From positions 3,336,501 through 3,400,500 of the forward strand of contig NZ_CP110128.1 in assembly GCF_028471945.1 (NCBI RefSeq): DNA of 64,000 nt. Direction: 5' to 3'. The notes beneath the pieces are model-generated. The model ran no database searches, had not been told where the DNA came from, and saw nothing but the letters and a program-made list of their open reading frames with translations. Origin of the DNA: Pseudomonas sp. WJP1. Its GTDB lineage: Bacteria; Pseudomonadota; Gammaproteobacteria; Pseudomonadales; Pseudomonadaceae. Below, in pieces: positions 53,322 to 64,000 of the stretch; positions within the stretch are counted from its first letter, which is position 1, and every line of letters begins with the position of its first letter. The position numbers and the translations under genes are program-made.

Positions 53322-54415
53322 CATTGACGCCTGATTTGCAAGACCGGACTGGCATCGGTATCCCGATTGAGCGAAACATTTCCTTGAGCATCGTATGCCC
53401 TCACCGTGCCCTCAAAGGACACGTGACGGGCGGATTCAGATGTGTATGACGGAACCGAGCTTAAAGATTCATTTGATCCCCATTCGCTGTCATGGCGTCT
53501 ACCAGATCCCGACCAATCCGAATCCGTAGGGGCAGATCCTCGTCTTGACCTGGAGAATGTTGTAGCAGTAGAACTGGCTGATCCCAACGAACTGATTGAA
53601 TTGTTTGAGCCAAATGATCGAACACTCAAGGCTGAGGACGTCGACTCCATCGAGTTAGTTGAGTGGCTCGACGCAATTGATTCGAGCGAACCCGTCATTC
53701 CAGACCTGTTCTGAGTTCTCATGCTTGCGCCCATTGGGTGGTAGGTGAATGGAGGCATGCTGATGGGGTCCAGCAGTGGAGTTTGTGTAATGGCCCTCTG
53801 TCTGGAAACGCTTGTTCCCACTATCTGCGCTACGACACTCCTCGGGTTTTTGTTAGCTTGCTCTGCAAATCGGATGAAAGAGCTCCATAAGGAAGCATGC
53901 CCATTCGGATCTCTCCGATTAACCGGATCCCCCAAACAATACGCATAGGGATTGAGTCCTCCCTTCCCAAATGGGCTCCAACTGTCCGGGATGTCAAACC
54001 GCATCAATACCGGATTGTATGGCCGATATCCGTTCCCCAGGATATAGCGTCCAGTTATCGGATCGCGCCTTTCGCCATTGAACCCTATCAGACTTGGCAG
54101 TCCGTTGTTAACGGATTGGAAACCGTAGGGTGAATAGGAGATGGGTTGGATCATATTGGTGTTAACTGTATTGAGCACTGACCGTTGCTGGTCAGTGGTC
54201 ACTAACAGGGTATCGACCGTTGTCCCGCTGCTATTTTTCTGTGCCAGGATTTGATCGTCGTCTTGAAAGATCGAATGTTTCAATTGACCTTGAATTTCCG
54301 TAGCCAAACGGTTTTTGCAGTAAAAGCGTTGAAATTCGGCGTCTGCTACGGGCGACGTCCCGATAAGCCGATTCAGTGGGTCGTAAGAGTACATACAAAG
54401 TCTGGTATCACGCAT
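53321..54415 (-). CDS. Orphan RHS-core protein 2, Ser-rich C-terminus
   Basis: 364 aa. N-terminal YD-like repeat sequence, RHS core about 113-175 (LIGFNGERRDPITGRYILG ... DPVNRRDPNGHAS), then a 190-residue low-complexity tail rich in Ser, with Arg and Asp/Glu. No catalytic motif seen in the tail. Similar to the N-terminal half of the RHS gene at 18083 (FQRFYCKNRLATEI / CQRFYCDSRLVTEI). Start uncertain: ATG at 54415 with weak AGG, or a TTG at 54430. Confidence 0.78.
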   Translation of the reverse strand: MRDTRLCMYSYDPLNRLIGTSPVADAEFQRFYCKNRLATEIQGQLKHSIFQDDDQILAQKNSSGTTVDTLLVTTDQQRSVLNTVNTNMIQPISYSPYGFQSVNNGLPSLIGFNGERRDPITGRYILGNGYRPYNPVLMRFDIPDSWSPFGKGGLNPYAYCLGDPVNRRDPNGHASLWSSFIRFAEQANKNPRSVVAQIVGTSVSRQRAITQTPLLDPISMPPFTYHPMGASMRTQNRSGMTGSLESIASSHSTNSMESTSSALSVRSFGSNNSISSLGSASSTATTFSRSRRGSAPTDSDWSGSGRRHDSEWGSNESLSSVPSYTSESARHVSFEGTVRAYDAQGNVSLNRDTDASPVLQIRRQ

Positions 54416-54521
54416 CGCCTGCACTACCAAGTTTCAATTGGACCGGGACGCTCATCTTCATCCGCAATGTTGACGATGTCTACTAGCAGAACTGATAGGT
54501 TGTTCCTCGTGGGAGATATCA

Positions 54522-54551
54522 GTGGCGAAGGAGCAAGTTCCCTCGCCACAT
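54522..54551. other. Short hairpin between RHS gene 2 and YCII gene
   Basis: Stem GTGGCGA-GGGA type (gtggcgaaggagcaa...ttccctcgccac). It lies downstream of the YCII gene on the minus strand and may terminate it. Confidence 0.5.
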
Positions 54552-54576
54552 CGGTTTTACGCTGTCAGTTAAAATC

Positions 54577-55002
54577 TCAGCACTTCTTCCCCAGCCCAAA
54601 CGCCCGCTCTTCCTGCTCACGCAACTCCGGGGTCAGCTGCGCACCGAAATCCTCCAGCTCGAACACCTGGCGAATCTCGATCTCGGCTTCAGTACCCGGC
54701 ATCGGGTTGGGGCAGCGCTTGACCCATTCGATGGCTTCTTCCTTGGACTTCACCTGCCACAGCCAGTAGCCGGCGATCAGTTCCTTGGTTTCGGCGAAGG
54801 GGCCGTCGATCACTGTTCTTTTGTCGCCGCTGAAACGCACTCGGGCACCTTTGCTGCTCGGTTGCAGGCCTTCGCCGGCGAGGAGGATGCCGGCCTTGGC
54901 AAGTTCTTCGTTGTAGTTGCCCATGGCGGTGAGCAGTTCGGTGCTGGGCATGATGCCGGCTTCAGAGTCCTTGCTGGCCTTGACGATGATCATGAAACGC
55001 AT
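54577..55002 (-). CDS. YCII-related (DGPF domain) protein
   Basis: 141 aa. Family motif DGPFAETKELIAGYWLWQV near 66-84, typical start MRFMIIVKASKDSEAG. YCII-like proteins are small ferredoxin-fold proteins, often next to ECF sigma factors; no such neighbour here. Monocistronic. Confidence 0.9.
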   Translation of the reverse strand: MRFMIIVKASKDSEAGIMPSTELLTAMGNYNEELAKAGILLAGEGLQPSSKGARVRFSGDKRTVIDGPFAETKELIAGYWLWQVKSKEEAIEWVKRCPNPMPGTEAEIEIRQVFELEDFGAQLTPELREQEERAFGLGKKC

Positions 55003-55233
55003 GGTGTGGTCTCCGCTGGATGTGGATGCTTCACTTATAGTCGAATGATCTGCGGTTGAATCGACAGCGGTGGGTCAACAAATTTTCAGAGTTCGGCGTG
55101 CGCAGGCCCCCGTGCCGGTTTTGTGCACCGACACATGACAATTTGTATCCACCCCATAGGTCACCGGCGCATTTCGTGGTTAACTTCTGCCTCTTCAAAA
55201 TTCTCCACCACAACGTTCAGAAGGACTCCGTTC

Positions 55234-55734
55234 ATGGCTCAAGTCACTCTTAAAGGCAATCCGGTTCAAGTCAACGGCCAACTGCCTCAAGCCGGTTCCA
55301 AGGCGCCAGCCTTTTCCCTGGTTGCCGGCAATCTGTCCGACGTCACCCTGAAAGACTTTGCCGGCAAGCGCAAAGTGCTGAACATCTTCCCTAGCATCGA
55401 CACCCCGACCTGCGCCACCTCCGTGCGCCAGTTCAACGCCAAGGCGAGCAGCGTCGACAACACCGTGGTGCTGTGCATCTCCGCTGACCTGCCGTTCGCC
55501 CAAGCCCGCTTCTGCGGCGCCGAAGGCCTGGAAAACGTGCAGAACCTGTCGACCCTGCGCGGTGCCGAGTTCATCGAGAACTACGGCGTTGCCATCGCCG
55601 ACGGTCCGCTCAAGGGCCTGACCGCCCGTGCCGTGGTGGTTCTGGACGAGAACGACAACGTGCTGCACAGCGAGCTGGTCAAGGAAATCGCTGACGAGCC
55701 GAACTACGAGGCTGCACTTGCTGTCTTGAAATAA
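55234..55734 (+). CDS. tpx: Thiol peroxidase Tpx
   Basis: 166 aa 2-Cys peroxiredoxin reducing peroxides via thioredoxin. Peroxidatic Cys in [12 protein letters not shown] near residue 60, resolving Cys in [11 protein letters not shown] near 94. Start at 55234 ([11 protein letters not shown]) after AAGGA; the frame is open from 55123 but the extension is not Tpx-like. Terminator follows. Confidence 0.96.
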   Translation: MAQVTLKGNPVQVNGQLPQAGSKAPAFSLVAGNLSDVTLKDFAGKRKVLNIFPSIDTPTCATSVRQFNAKASSVDNTVVLCISADLPFAQARFCGAEGLENVQNLSTLRGAEFIENYGVAIADGPLKGLTARAVVVLDENDNVLHSELVKEIADEPNYEAALAVLK

Positions 55735-55752
55735 GTAAGTTTTACAATTGTT

Positions 55753-55780
55753 AACGGCCTGGCCCTGTCCAGGCCGTTTT
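55753..55780 (+). terminator. Terminator of tpx
   Basis: Stem AACGGCCTGG / CCAGGCCGTT with a 6-nt loop followed by TTTTC, 18 bp after the tpx stop. Confidence 0.85.
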
Positions 55781-55910
55781 CATTTGTGTTTCAGTGTCTT
55801 GGATAAATCTCCTGTTACGTAAGCCGAAGGTAAATTGCCGGTAAAGGCGCTTTGCTTAAGACCCGCCAGTGCTTATCGTTCAGCCTCATGTAAACAAGCC
55901 CACGCGCCCA

Positions 55911-57227
55911 ATGGTTGATCACTCAATGCAATCCTCTGCTTCCCGTAGTCCCCGTCGCTGGCTGTTTGGCCTGCTTGTCCTGTTGGTCATCGCTGCCCTG
56001 TGCTGGAAATTCTGGCCCGGCAGCGCTGCGCCGAAAGAGGGCGCGCAGCCGAAAGCCGTGGCCGGCCACACCGGCAGGTCCGGCGGGATGCGGCCAGGGT
56101 TCGGCGGGGCGGCAGGGCCGGTCCCGGTGCGCGTTGCGCCGGCAGTCACGGGGGATTTCCCGCTGTATTACAAGGCGCTGGGTACAGTGACGGCGCTGAA
56201 CACCATCAACGTGCGCAGTCGCGTCGGCGGCGAACTGATGAAGATCTATTTCGAGGAAGGGCAGATGGTCAAGGCTGGCGATCTGCTGGCAGAAATCGAC
56301 CCGCGTCCTTATCAGAACGCCTTGCTCCAGGCGGAAGGCACCCTGCTGCAGAACCAGGCGCAGTTGAAGAATGCCCAGGTGGATGTCGAGCGTTACACCG
56401 GCCTGTACCGCGAGGACAGCATCGCCAAGCAGACCCTGGACACCGCCGTGGCGCTGGTCGGTCAGTTCCAAGGCACGGTCAAGACCAACCAGGCGGCAGT
56501 CAACGACGCCAAGCTCAATCTCGAATTCACCAAGATCCGCGCCCCCATTGCCGGACGCGTCGGCCTGCGTCAGTTGGACGTCGGCAACCTGGTGGCAGCC
56601 AACGACACCACGGCGCTGGCGATCATCACCCAGACCCAACCGATCAGCGTCGCCTTCACCTTGCCGGAAAACAGCCTCGATGTGGTGCTGGCACGCTATC
56701 GCAGCGGCGCCAAGCTGCCGGCCGAAGCCTGGGATCGCGGTGATACCAAGCTGCAGGCCACCGGCGTGCTGCAGAGCCTGGACAACCAGATCGACGTCAC
56801 CACCGGTACCCTGAAATTCAAGGCACGTTACGAGAACCGCGACCAATCGTTGTTCCCCAACCAGTTTGTCAATGTGCGCCTGCTGGCGGACACCCTCAAA
56901 GGCGTGGTGCTTGCGCCATCGGCGGCGATCCAGTTCGGCACCAACGGCACGTTCGTCTATGCCCTGGACGGCGACAAGAAGGTCAAGATCCGGCAGCTGA
57001 AAATCGGCGCCAGCGACGGCGAAAACACCGTGGTCACCGAAGGCCTGTCCGCCGGTGATCGTGTGGTACTGGAAGGCACCGACCGCCTGAAGGACGGCAG
57101 CGACGTGGAAGTGGTCAACGACCCGCAGCAAGTGCCGACCAGCCCCGCGGGCCACCTGCAGGGCAAATCGGCGGCCAACGCGCCTGAGCCGGCGACCACC
57201 GACAAGGCGAAAAAGGGCGGCGCATGA
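55911..57227 (+). CDS. muxA: RND efflux periplasmic adaptor MuxA (MdtA)
   Basis: 438 aa membrane-fusion protein linking the inner-membrane pumps to the outer-membrane channel. N-terminal membrane anchor ([16 protein letters not shown]), lipoyl-like and coiled-coil hairpin domain about 85-200, then beta-barrel and membrane-proximal domains. Start set at 55911 ([12 protein letters not shown]), without a clear ribosome site; ATG 55926 is an alternative and the frame opens at a GTG (55869). Overlaps muxB by 4 bp. Confidence 0.93.
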   Translation: MVDHSMQSSASRSPRRWLFGLLVLLVIAALCWKFWPGSAAPKEGAQPKAVAGHTGRSGGMRPGFGGAAGPVPVRVAPAVTGDFPLYYKALGTVTALNTINVRSRVGGELMKIYFEEGQMVKAGDLLAEIDPRPYQNALLQAEGTLLQNQAQLKNAQVDVERYTGLYREDSIAKQTLDTAVALVGQFQGTVKTNQAAVNDAKLNLEFTKIRAPIAGRVGLRQLDVGNLVAANDTTALAIITQTQPISVAFTLPENSLDVVLARYRSGAKLPAEAWDRGDTKLQATGVLQSLDNQIDVTTGTLKFKARYENRDQSLFPNQFVNVRLLADTLKGVVLAPSAAIQFGTNGTFVYALDGDKKVKIRQLKIGASDGENTVVTEGLSAGDRVVLEGTDRLKDGSDVEVVNDPQQVPTSPAGHLQGKSAANAPEPATTDKAKKGGA

Positions 57228-60200
57228 ATCTCTCGCGGCTGTTCATCCTTCGCCCGGTAGCGACCACCCTGAGCATGCTGGCCATTATCCTGGCCGGCGT
57301 AATCGCCTATCGCTTGCTGCCGGTGTCGGCCTTGCCTCAGGTCGATTACCCGACCATCCGTGTCATGACGCTGTATCCCGGCGCGAGCCCGGACGTCATG
57401 ACCAGCGCCGTGACCGCGCCGCTCGAGCGACAGTTCGGGCAAATGCCCGGCCTGACCCAGATGGCGTCCACCAGCTCCGGTGGCGCCTCGGTGCTGACCC
57501 TGCGTTTCAGCCTCGACATCAACATGGACGTCGCAGAACAGCAGGTGCAGGCGGCAATCAATGCCGCGACCAACCTGTTGCCCAAGGATTTGCCGGCACC
57601 ACCGGTGTATAACAAGGTCAACCCGGCCGACACCCCGGTGCTGACCCTGGCCATCACCTCCAAGACCATGCTGTTGCCCAAGCTCAATGACCTGGTCGAC
57701 ACCCGCATGGCGCAGAAAATCGCCCAGATCAGCGGCGTCGGCATGGTCAGCATCGCCGGGGGCCAGCGCCAGGCCGTGCGGATCAAGGTCAACCCTGAAG
57801 CCCTGGCGGCCAATGGCCTGAACCTGGCGGACGTGCGTACCCTGATCGGCGCGTCCAACGTCAACCAGCCCAAGGGCAACTTCGACGGCCCGACCCGGGT
57901 CTCGATGCTCGATGCCAACGATCAACTGACCTCGCCCAATGACTACGCCAACCTGATCCTGGCCTACGCCAATGGCGCGCCGTTGCGTCTCAAGGACGTG
58001 GCGGAGATCGTCGACGGTGCCGAAAACGAGCGCCTGGCGGCCTGGGCCAACGAAAACCAGGCGGTGCTGCTGAACATCCAGCGTCAGCCCGGGGCCAACG
58101 TCATCGAAGTGGTGGACCGGATCAAGGCCTTGCTGCCGAGCATCACCGACAACCTGCCGGCCGGCCTCGACGTCACGGTGCTGACCGACCGCACCCAGAC
58201 CATCCGCGCCTCGGTCACGGACGTACAGCACGAATTGCTGATCGCCATCGCCCTGGTGGTGATGGTGACCTTCCTGTTCCTGCGCCGGGCCAGTGCCACG
58301 ATCATTCCGTCGGTGGCCGTGCCGCTGTCGTTGATCGGCACCTTCGGTGTCATGTACCTCGCGGGCTTTTCGGTCAACAACCTGACCCTGATGGCCCTGA
58401 CCATCGCCACCGGCTTCGTGGTGGACGATGCGATCGTGATGCTGGAGAACATTTCCCGGTTCATCGAAGAGGGTGACAGCCCGCTGAACGCGGCGCTCAA
58501 GGGCGCCAAGCAGATCGGCTTCACGCTGATCTCCCTGACCCTGTCGCTGATTGCCGTGCTGATCCCGCTGCTGTTCATGGCCGACGTGGTAGGGCGGCTG
58601 TTCCGCGAGTTCGCCATCACCCTGGCGGTGGCGATCCTCATCTCCCTGGTGGTGTCCCTGACCCTGACCCCGATGATGTGCGCGCGGCTGCTCAAGCGTG
58701 AACCCAAGGAAGAAGAGCAGGGCCGTTTCTATCGTGCCAGCGGTGCGGCAATTGATTGGATGATCGCGGCTTACGGGCGCAAGTTAAAGTGGGTTCTCAA
58801 GCATCAACCGCTGACGCTGATGGTGGCGATCGGTACCCTGGCGTTGACGGTGTTCCTGTACATGGTGGTGCCTAAGGGCTTCTTTCCGGTGCAGGACACC
58901 GGGGTGATCCAGGGCATTTCCGAGGCACCGCAGTCGATTTCCTTCGCGGCGATGAGCGAGCGCCAGCAGGAGTTGGCCAAGGTGATCCTGGCGGATCCGG
59001 CGGTCGAGAGCCTGTCGTCCTACATCGGCGTCGACGGTGACAACTCGACGCTCAACAGCGGCCGCTTGCTGATCAACCTCAATGCCCACAACGACCGGGA
59101 CCTGAGCGCGACGCAAGTGATCGCTCGCTTGCAGCCGGAACTGGACAAACTGATCGGTATTCGCCTGTTCATGCAGCCAGTGCAGGACCTGACCATCGAG
59201 GATCGGGTCAGCCGTACGCAGTACCAGTTCAGCATGTCGTCGCCGGATTCCGAGTTGCTCAGCCTGTGGAGCGGGCGCCTGGTCGAAGCGCTGGCCCAGC
59301 GCCCGGAATTGACCGATGTCGCCAGCGACCTGCAGGACAAAGGCTTGCAGGTCTATCTGGTGATCGATCGCGACGCCGCGTCGCGGGTCGGGGTGTCGGT
59401 GTCGAACATCACCGACGCGCTGTACGACGCCTTCGGCCAGCGGCAGATTTCCACCATCTACACCCAGGCCAGCCAGTACCGCGTGGTGCTGCAATCGCAG
59501 TCCGGCGAGAAGATCGGCCCGCAGGCGCTGGACCAGATCCACGTCAAGACCACCGATGGCGGGCAGGTGCGCCTGTCGAGCCTTGCGCATATCGAAGAGC
59601 GCCAGGCGCAACTGGCGATCACCCACATCGGCCAGTTCCCGGCGGTGATGATGTCGTTCAACCTGGCGCCCGGCGTGGCGCTGGGGCATGCGGTAGAGAT
59701 CATCGAGCAGGTGCAACAGGACATCGGCATGCCGATTGGCGTGCAGACCCAGTTCCAGGGTGCGGCCGAAGCGTTCCAGGCGTCGCTGTCGAGCACCTTG
59801 CTGCTGATCCTGGCGGCGGTGGTGACCATGTACATCGTGCTGGGCGTGCTCTACGAGAGCTATATCCACCCGATCACCATTCTGTCGACCTTGCCCTCGG
59901 CGGCGGTCGGCGCCTTGCTGGCGTTGATCCTCAGTGGCAATGACCTGGGGATGATCGCGATCATCGGCATCATCCTGCTGATCGGCATCGTGAAGAAGAA
60001 CGCGATCATGATGATCGACTTCGCCCTCGATGCCGAACGCAACCAGGGCGTGGACCCGGAAACGGCGATCTATCAGGCGGCACTGCTGCGTTTCCGGCCG
60101 ATCCTGATGACCACCCTGGCGGCCCTGTTCGGCGCGGTGCCGTTGATGCTGGCCACCGGTTCCGGCGCGGAATTGCGGCAACCGCTGGGCCTGGTGATGG

Positions 60201-60328
60201 TCGGTGGCTTGCTGTTGAGCCAGGTGCTGACCCTGTTTACCACGCCGGTTATCTACCTGTACTTCGACCGTCTCGGTCGGCGCTGGGGCCGCAAGCCTGA
60301 GCCAGCGGACGCGGTAGAGCAGCCATGA
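57224..60328 (+). CDS. muxB: RND efflux pump subunit MuxB (MdtB)
   Basis: 1034-aa proton-driven transporter with 12 helices and two large periplasmic loops. The relay Asp pair is in [14 protein letters not shown] near residue 405. MuxB and MuxC form a mixed trimer in this unusual two-pump system. Coupled by ATGA to muxA (57224-57227) and to muxC. Confidence 0.95.
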   Translation: MNLSRLFILRPVATTLSMLAIILAGVIAYRLLPVSALPQVDYPTIRVMTLYPGASPDVMTSAVTAPLERQFGQMPGLTQMASTSSGGASVLTLRFSLDINMDVAEQQVQAAINAATNLLPKDLPAPPVYNKVNPADTPVLTLAITSKTMLLPKLNDLVDTRMAQKIAQISGVGMVSIAGGQRQAVRIKVNPEALAANGLNLADVRTLIGASNVNQPKGNFDGPTRVSMLDANDQLTSPNDYANLILAYANGAPLRLKDVAEIVDGAENERLAAWANENQAVLLNIQRQPGANVIEVVDRIKALLPSITDNLPAGLDVTVLTDRTQTIRASVTDVQHELLIAIALVVMVTFLFLRRASATIIPSVAVPLSLIGTFGVMYLAGFSVNNLTLMALTIATGFVVDDAIVMLENISRFIEEGDSPLNAALKGAKQIGFTLISLTLSLIAVLIPLLFMADVVGRLFREFAITLAVAILISLVVSLTLTPMMCARLLKREPKEEEQGRFYRASGAAIDWMIAAYGRKLKWVLKHQPLTLMVAIGTLALTVFLYMVVPKGFFPVQDTGVIQGISEAPQSISFAAMSERQQELAKVILADPAVESLSSYIGVDGDNSTLNSGRLLINLNAHNDRDLSATQVIARLQPELDKLIGIRLFMQPVQDLTIEDRVSRTQYQFSMSSPDSELLSLWSGRLVEALAQRPELTDVASDLQDKGLQVYLVIDRDAASRVGVSVSNITDALYDAFGQRQISTIYTQASQYRVVLQSQSGEKIGPQALDQIHVKTTDGGQVRLSSLAHIEERQAQLAITHIGQFPAVMMSFNLAPGVALGHAVEIIEQVQQDIGMPIGVQTQFQGAAEAFQASLSSTLLLILAAVVTMYIVLGVLYESYIHPITILSTLPSAAVGALLALILSGNDLGMIAIIGIILLIGIVKKNAIMMIDFALDAERNQGVDPETAIYQAALLRFRPILMTTLAALFGAVPLMLATGSGAELRQPLGLVMVGGLLLSQVLTLFTTPVIYLYFDRLGRRWGRKPEPADAVEQP

Positions 60329-63300
60329 ACCTGTCGGGACCTTTCATCAAGCGCCCGGTCGCGACCATGCTGCTGAGCCTGGCGATCATGTTGCTCGGCG
60401 GTGTGAGTTTCGGCCTGTTGCCGGTGTCACCGCTGCCGCAAATGGACTTCCCGGTGATCGTGGTGCAGGCCAGCCTGCCCGGCGCCAGCCCCGAGGTCAT
60501 GGCGTCGACGGTGGCTACACCGCTTGAGCGTTCCTTCGGCGCCATCGCCGGGGTCAACACCATGAGCAGCCGCTCCAGTCAGGGTTCGACCCGGGTCATC
60601 CTGCAATTCGACCTGGACCGCGACATCAACGGCGCGGCGCGGGAAGTGCAGGCGGCGATCAATGCCTCGCGCAACCTGCTGCCCAGCGGCATGCGCAGCA
60701 TGCCGACCTACAAGAAGGTCAACCCGTCCCAGGCACCGATCATGGTGCTGTCGCTGACCTCGGACGTGCTGGAAAAAGGCCAGCTCTATGACCTGGCCTC
60801 GACCATCCTGTCCCAGAGCCTGTCGCAGGTGCAGGGCGTCGGCGAAGTGCAGATCGGCGGCAGCTCCTTGCCGGCGGTGCGCATCGAACTCGAACCCCAG
60901 GCGCTCAACCAGTACGGCGTGGCCCTGGACGATGTACGCAACACCATCGCCAATGCCAACGTGCGCCGGCCCAAGGGCTCGGTCGAAGACGATCAGCGCC
61001 TGTGGCAGGTGCAGGCCAACGACCAACTGGAAAAGGCCAAGGACTACGAATCGCTGATCATCCACTACGCGGACGGCGCAGCCCTGCGCCTGAAGGATGT
61101 GGCCAAGGTCAGCGATGGCGTCGAGGACCGCTACAACAGCGGTTTCTTCAACAACGATTCGGCGGTACTGCTGGTGATCAACCGCCAGGCCGGCGCCAAC
61201 ATCATCGAGACGGTCAACGAGATCAAGGCCCAGTTGCCAGCGTTGCAGGCCGTGCTGCCGGCCAGCGTCAAGCTGAACCTGGCCATGGACCGCTCGCCGG
61301 TGATCAAGGCCACGCTGCACGAAGCGGAAATGACCCTGCTGATCGCCGTGGCGCTGGTGATCCTGGTGGTGTTCCTGTTCCTCGGTAACTTCCGTGCGTC
61401 GCTGATCCCGACGTTGGCGGTGCCGGTGTCGCTGGTTGGCACCTTTGCCGTGATGTACCTGTATGGTTTCTCGCTGAACAACCTGTCGCTGATGGCGTTG
61501 ATCCTGGCCACCGGGCTGGTGGTGGACGATGCCATCGTGGTGCTGGAGAACATCTCCCGGCACATCGACGCGGGTGTGCGGCCGATGAAGGCCGCGTACC
61601 TCGGTGCCCAGGAAGTCGGCTTCACCTTGCTGTCGATGAACGCGTCGCTGGTGGCGGTGTTCCTGTCGATCCTGTTCATGGGAGGGATCATCGAGAGCCT
61701 GTTCCGCGAGTTCTCCATCACCCTGGCGGCGGCCATCGTGGTGTCGCTGGTGGTTTCGCTGACCTTGACGCCAATGCTCTGTGCCCGCTGGCTCAAGCCG
61801 CACACGCCAGGCCAGGAAAACCGCCTGCAGCGCTGGAGTCAGCGGGCCAACGAATGGATGGTCGGCAAATACGCCACCAGCCTCGATTGGGTGCTGCGCC
61901 ACCGGCGCCTGACACTGCTCAGTCTGTTGGTGACAATTGGCGTGAACATTGCGCTGTATGTCGTTGTTCCTAAAATATTTCTTCCGCAACAAGACACCGG
62001 GCAGCTGATCGGTTTCGTGCGAGGCGATGACGGTTTGTCGTTCAGTGTGATGCAACCGAAAATGGAGACCTTCCGCCGTGCCGTGCTCAAGGACGACGCG
62101 GTGGAAAGCGTCGCCGGTTTCATCGGTGGCAGCAACGGCACCAACAACGCGTTCATGCTGGTGCGCCTCAAGCCGATCAAGGAACGTAACCTTTCAGCGC
62201 AGAAGGTCATCGAACGCCTGCGCAAGGAAATGCCCAAGGTCGCCGGCGCGCAGCTGATGCTGATGGCCGACCAGGACCTGCAGTTTGGCGGTGGCCGCGA
62301 ACAGACCTCGTCGCAGTATTCCTACATCCTGCAAAGCGGTGACCTGGGTGCGCTGCGCGAGTGGTATCCGAAAGTGGTGACCGCGCTCAAGGCGTTGCCG
62401 GAACTGACCGCGATCGATGCTCGCGAAGGCCGCGGCGCCCAGCAGGTGACGCTGATCGTCGACCGCGACCAGGCCAAGCGCCTTGGCGTGGACATGGACA
62501 TGGTCACGGCGGTGCTCAACAACGCCTACGCCCAGCGGCAGATTTCGACCATCTACGACAGCCTCAACCAGTATCAGGTGGTGATGGAGGTCAATCCCAA
62601 GTACGCCCAGGACCCGATCACGCTCAAACAGGTGCAGGTGATCACCGCGGACGGCGCGCGGATTCCGCTGTCGACCATCGCCCATTACGAGAACAGCCTG
62701 GCAGACGATCGGGTCAGCCATGAAGGCCAGTTCGCCTCGGAAAGCATTGCCTTCGACATGGCCGCAGGCGTGACCGTGGAGCAGGGCAGTGCTGCCATCG
62801 AGCGGGCGATTGCCTCGGTGGGCCTGCCGGAAGACGTCATCGCGAAAATGGCTGGCACCGCCGATGCCTTCGCCGCGACGCAGAAAAGCCAGCCGTGGAT
62901 GATCCTTGGCGCGCTCGTGGCGGTGTACCTGGTGCTGGGCGTGCTGTATGAAAGCTATATTCATCCGCTGACCATTCTCTCGACCTTGCCTTCGGCGGGG
63001 GTCGGCGCGTTGCTGTCGATCTATGCGCTGGGCGGCGAGTTCAGCCTGATCTCGTTGCTCGGCCTGTTCCTGCTGATCGGTGTGGTGAAGAAAAACGCCA
63101 TCCTGATGATCGACCTGGCGTTGCAGCTCGAGCGTCATCAGGGCATGGCGCCGCTGGAGTCGATTCGCAACGCCTGCCTGCAACGTTTGCGGCCGATCCT
63201 GATGACCACCCTGGCCGCGATCCTCGGCGCCTTGCCGCTGCTCCTGAGCCGTGCTGAGGGCGCGGAAATGCGCCAGCCGCTGGGCCTGACCATCATCGGC

Positions 63301-63432
63301 GGGCTGATCTTCAGCCAGGTGCTGACCCTTTACACCACCCCGGTGGTCTACCTCTATCTCGACAAACTGCGCCATCGCTTCAACCATTGGCGTGGGGTGC
63401 GTACCGATGCTGCTCTGGAAACTCCGCTATGA
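60325..63432 (+). CDS. muxC: RND efflux pump subunit MuxC (MdtC)
   Basis: 1035-aa paralogue of MuxB, with relay motif [15 protein letters not shown] and terminal helices. ATGA overlap with both neighbours (60325-60328 and 63429-63432), so all four genes are one translation unit. In P. aeruginosa MuxABC-OpmB exports several antibiotics. Confidence 0.95.
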   Translation: MNLSGPFIKRPVATMLLSLAIMLLGGVSFGLLPVSPLPQMDFPVIVVQASLPGASPEVMASTVATPLERSFGAIAGVNTMSSRSSQGSTRVILQFDLDRDINGAAREVQAAINASRNLLPSGMRSMPTYKKVNPSQAPIMVLSLTSDVLEKGQLYDLASTILSQSLSQVQGVGEVQIGGSSLPAVRIELEPQALNQYGVALDDVRNTIANANVRRPKGSVEDDQRLWQVQANDQLEKAKDYESLIIHYADGAALRLKDVAKVSDGVEDRYNSGFFNNDSAVLLVINRQAGANIIETVNEIKAQLPALQAVLPASVKLNLAMDRSPVIKATLHEAEMTLLIAVALVILVVFLFLGNFRASLIPTLAVPVSLVGTFAVMYLYGFSLNNLSLMALILATGLVVDDAIVVLENISRHIDAGVRPMKAAYLGAQEVGFTLLSMNASLVAVFLSILFMGGIIESLFREFSITLAAAIVVSLVVSLTLTPMLCARWLKPHTPGQENRLQRWSQRANEWMVGKYATSLDWVLRHRRLTLLSLLVTIGVNIALYVVVPKIFLPQQDTGQLIGFVRGDDGLSFSVMQPKMETFRRAVLKDDAVESVAGFIGGSNGTNNAFMLVRLKPIKERNLSAQKVIERLRKEMPKVAGAQLMLMADQDLQFGGGREQTSSQYSYILQSGDLGALREWYPKVVTALKALPELTAIDAREGRGAQQVTLIVDRDQAKRLGVDMDMVTAVLNNAYAQRQISTIYDSLNQYQVVMEVNPKYAQDPITLKQVQVITADGARIPLSTIAHYENSLADDRVSHEGQFASESIAFDMAAGVTVEQGSAAIERAIASVGLPEDVIAKMAGTADAFAATQKSQPWMILGALVAVYLVLGVLYESYIHPLTILSTLPSAGVGALLSIYALGGEFSLISLLGLFLLIGVVKKNAILMIDLALQLERHQGMAPLESIRNACLQRLRPILMTTLAAILGALPLLLSRAEGAEMRQPLGLTIIGGLIFSQVLTLYTTPVVYLYLDKLRHRFNHWRGVRTDAALETPL

Positions 63433-64000
63433 CTGACCGTTCGCTGTTCAACCTGGCTACACCGCTGGTCACCGCCCGAGGCTCGCGGCTGCTGAGCCTG
63501 TCGCTGTGCGTGGCGATGCTCAGTGCCTGCGCCGTCGGCCCGGATTACCAGCGCCCGCAAACTGCAGAATCTGCACAGTACAAGGAAGCGGCCGGCTGGA
63601 CCCAGGCCAATCCAAGCGACGCCCTGGCCCGCGGTGCGTGGTGGGAGCTGTACGGCGACCGACAACTCAATGGCCTGATCGAGCAACTCAACCGCGCCAA
63701 CCAGACCGTTGCCCAGTCCGAAGCCCAGTACCGCCAGGCCCAGGCCTTGGTGCGCAGCGCCCGGGGCGCGTTTTTTCCAACGGTGGACCTGACCCTGGGG
63801 AAAAACCGCTCCAGCCAGGGCACCGGCAGCAGCAGTTCCAGCCTGACCAGTTCGTCCAGCGGTATTCGCGACACCTACACCGCCCAGGCCGGGGTCAGTT
63901 GGGAGGCCGATGTCTGGGGCAAATTGCGCCGTGGTCTGGAAGCCGACACCGCCAATGCCCAGGCGAGTTTTGCCGACCTGGCGGCGATGCGCCTGAGCCA
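63429..64000 (+). CDS. opmB: Outer-membrane efflux lipoprotein OpmB (partial)
   Basis: Outer-membrane factor of the MuxABC pump, cut by the window end after about 190 codons. Lipoprotein signal with lipobox LSAC (Cys35) followed by VGPDYQRP, the usual start of OprM/NodT-type channels. Next come the first helical hairpin (NRANQTVAQSEAQYRQAQ) and a Ser-rich loop. Confidence 0.92.
   Translation, partial: MTDRSLFNLATPLVTARGSRLLSLSLCVAMLSACAVGPDYQRPQTAESAQYKEAAGWTQANPSDALARGAWWELYGDRQLNGLIEQLNRANQTVAQSEAQYRQAQALVRSARGAFFPTVDLTLGKNRSSQGTGSSSSSLTSSSSGIRDTYTAQAGVSWEADVWGKLRRGLEADTANAQASFADLAAMRLS

Noticed and set aside
53442..53714. 90-codon plus-strand frame antisense to RHS-core gene 2
   Set aside because: Lies within the Ser-rich tail on the opposite strand; no start site or family support.
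1..64000. tRNA, rRNA, CRISPR, integrase or IS element
   Set aside because: Looked for clover-leaf, repeat-spacer and transposase patterns; none supported. The direct repeats found are gene-sized duplications.

Overview
The window looks like a chromosomal segment of a Pseudomonas of the P. fluorescens complex. The reasons are the high GC, the many REP/REPIN hairpins of the 'tcgcgagcaggctcgctcctacag' kind, a 180-kDa NAD-glutamate dehydrogenase, an orphan cbb3 subunit next to a sulfite/nitrite reductase-like gene, and a MuxABC-OpmB efflux operon. I see no rRNA, tRNA, CRISPR array, integrase or intact insertion sequence. The assignment rests on recognition of gene families, not on a database search.

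Layout. 1-4246 (-): sbcC (cut by the window edge) and sbcD, DNA repair nuclease. 4593-8157 (+): a secreted-type AA10 polysaccharide monooxygenase with no visible signal peptide, then an ABC-F ATPase bounded on its left by a decayed 152-bp copy of the end of batD. 8164-15015 (-): first MoxR-DUF58-DUF4381-BatA-BatB/TPR-BatD operon. 15184-17930: a zinc-ribbon gene of unknown function between two ~95% identical direct repeats, each carrying a 117-aa acidic protein gene and a REPIN. 18083-19193 (+): orphan RHS-core protein with a protease-like tail, apparently frameshifted at a G8 tract. 19676-24565 (+): gdhB. 24729-29796: lipoprotein, cupin, ABM monooxygenase, MocR regulator, AhpD-like protein, LysR regulator. 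29959-31067: GNAT and a hypothetical gene. 31117-35252: orphan cbb3 pair (ccoN/ccoQ type) divergent from a siroheme reductase and DUF934. 35335-40407 (-): octaheme TPR cytochrome and a membrane-fused spermidine-synthase-like protein.

40602-52936 (-) is the most striking region: eleven closely packed genes running two outer-membrane-type channel proteins and a DUF1254 protein, a second complete MoxR-Bat operon, a HAD phosphatase whose start overlaps the stop of batD, and a periplasmic sulfatase. Two genes of this run carry REP sequences inside the reading frame; one is an in-frame 93-bp REPIN. 53321-55002 (-): second orphan RHS-core protein and a YCII protein. 55234-55734 (+): tpx. 55911-64000 (+): muxA-muxB-muxC-opmB, the last gene cut by the window end.

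The two MoxR-Bat operons share gene order and translational coupling but differ in detail. The first has a BatB whose metal-binding (MIDAS) motif is lost; the second keeps it and is tied to export-related and sulfatase genes. My leading idea for an undescribed system is that the second operon is an envelope maturation or quality-control machine dedicated to its sulfatase/phosphatase/DUF1254 partners; this is inference from gene order.
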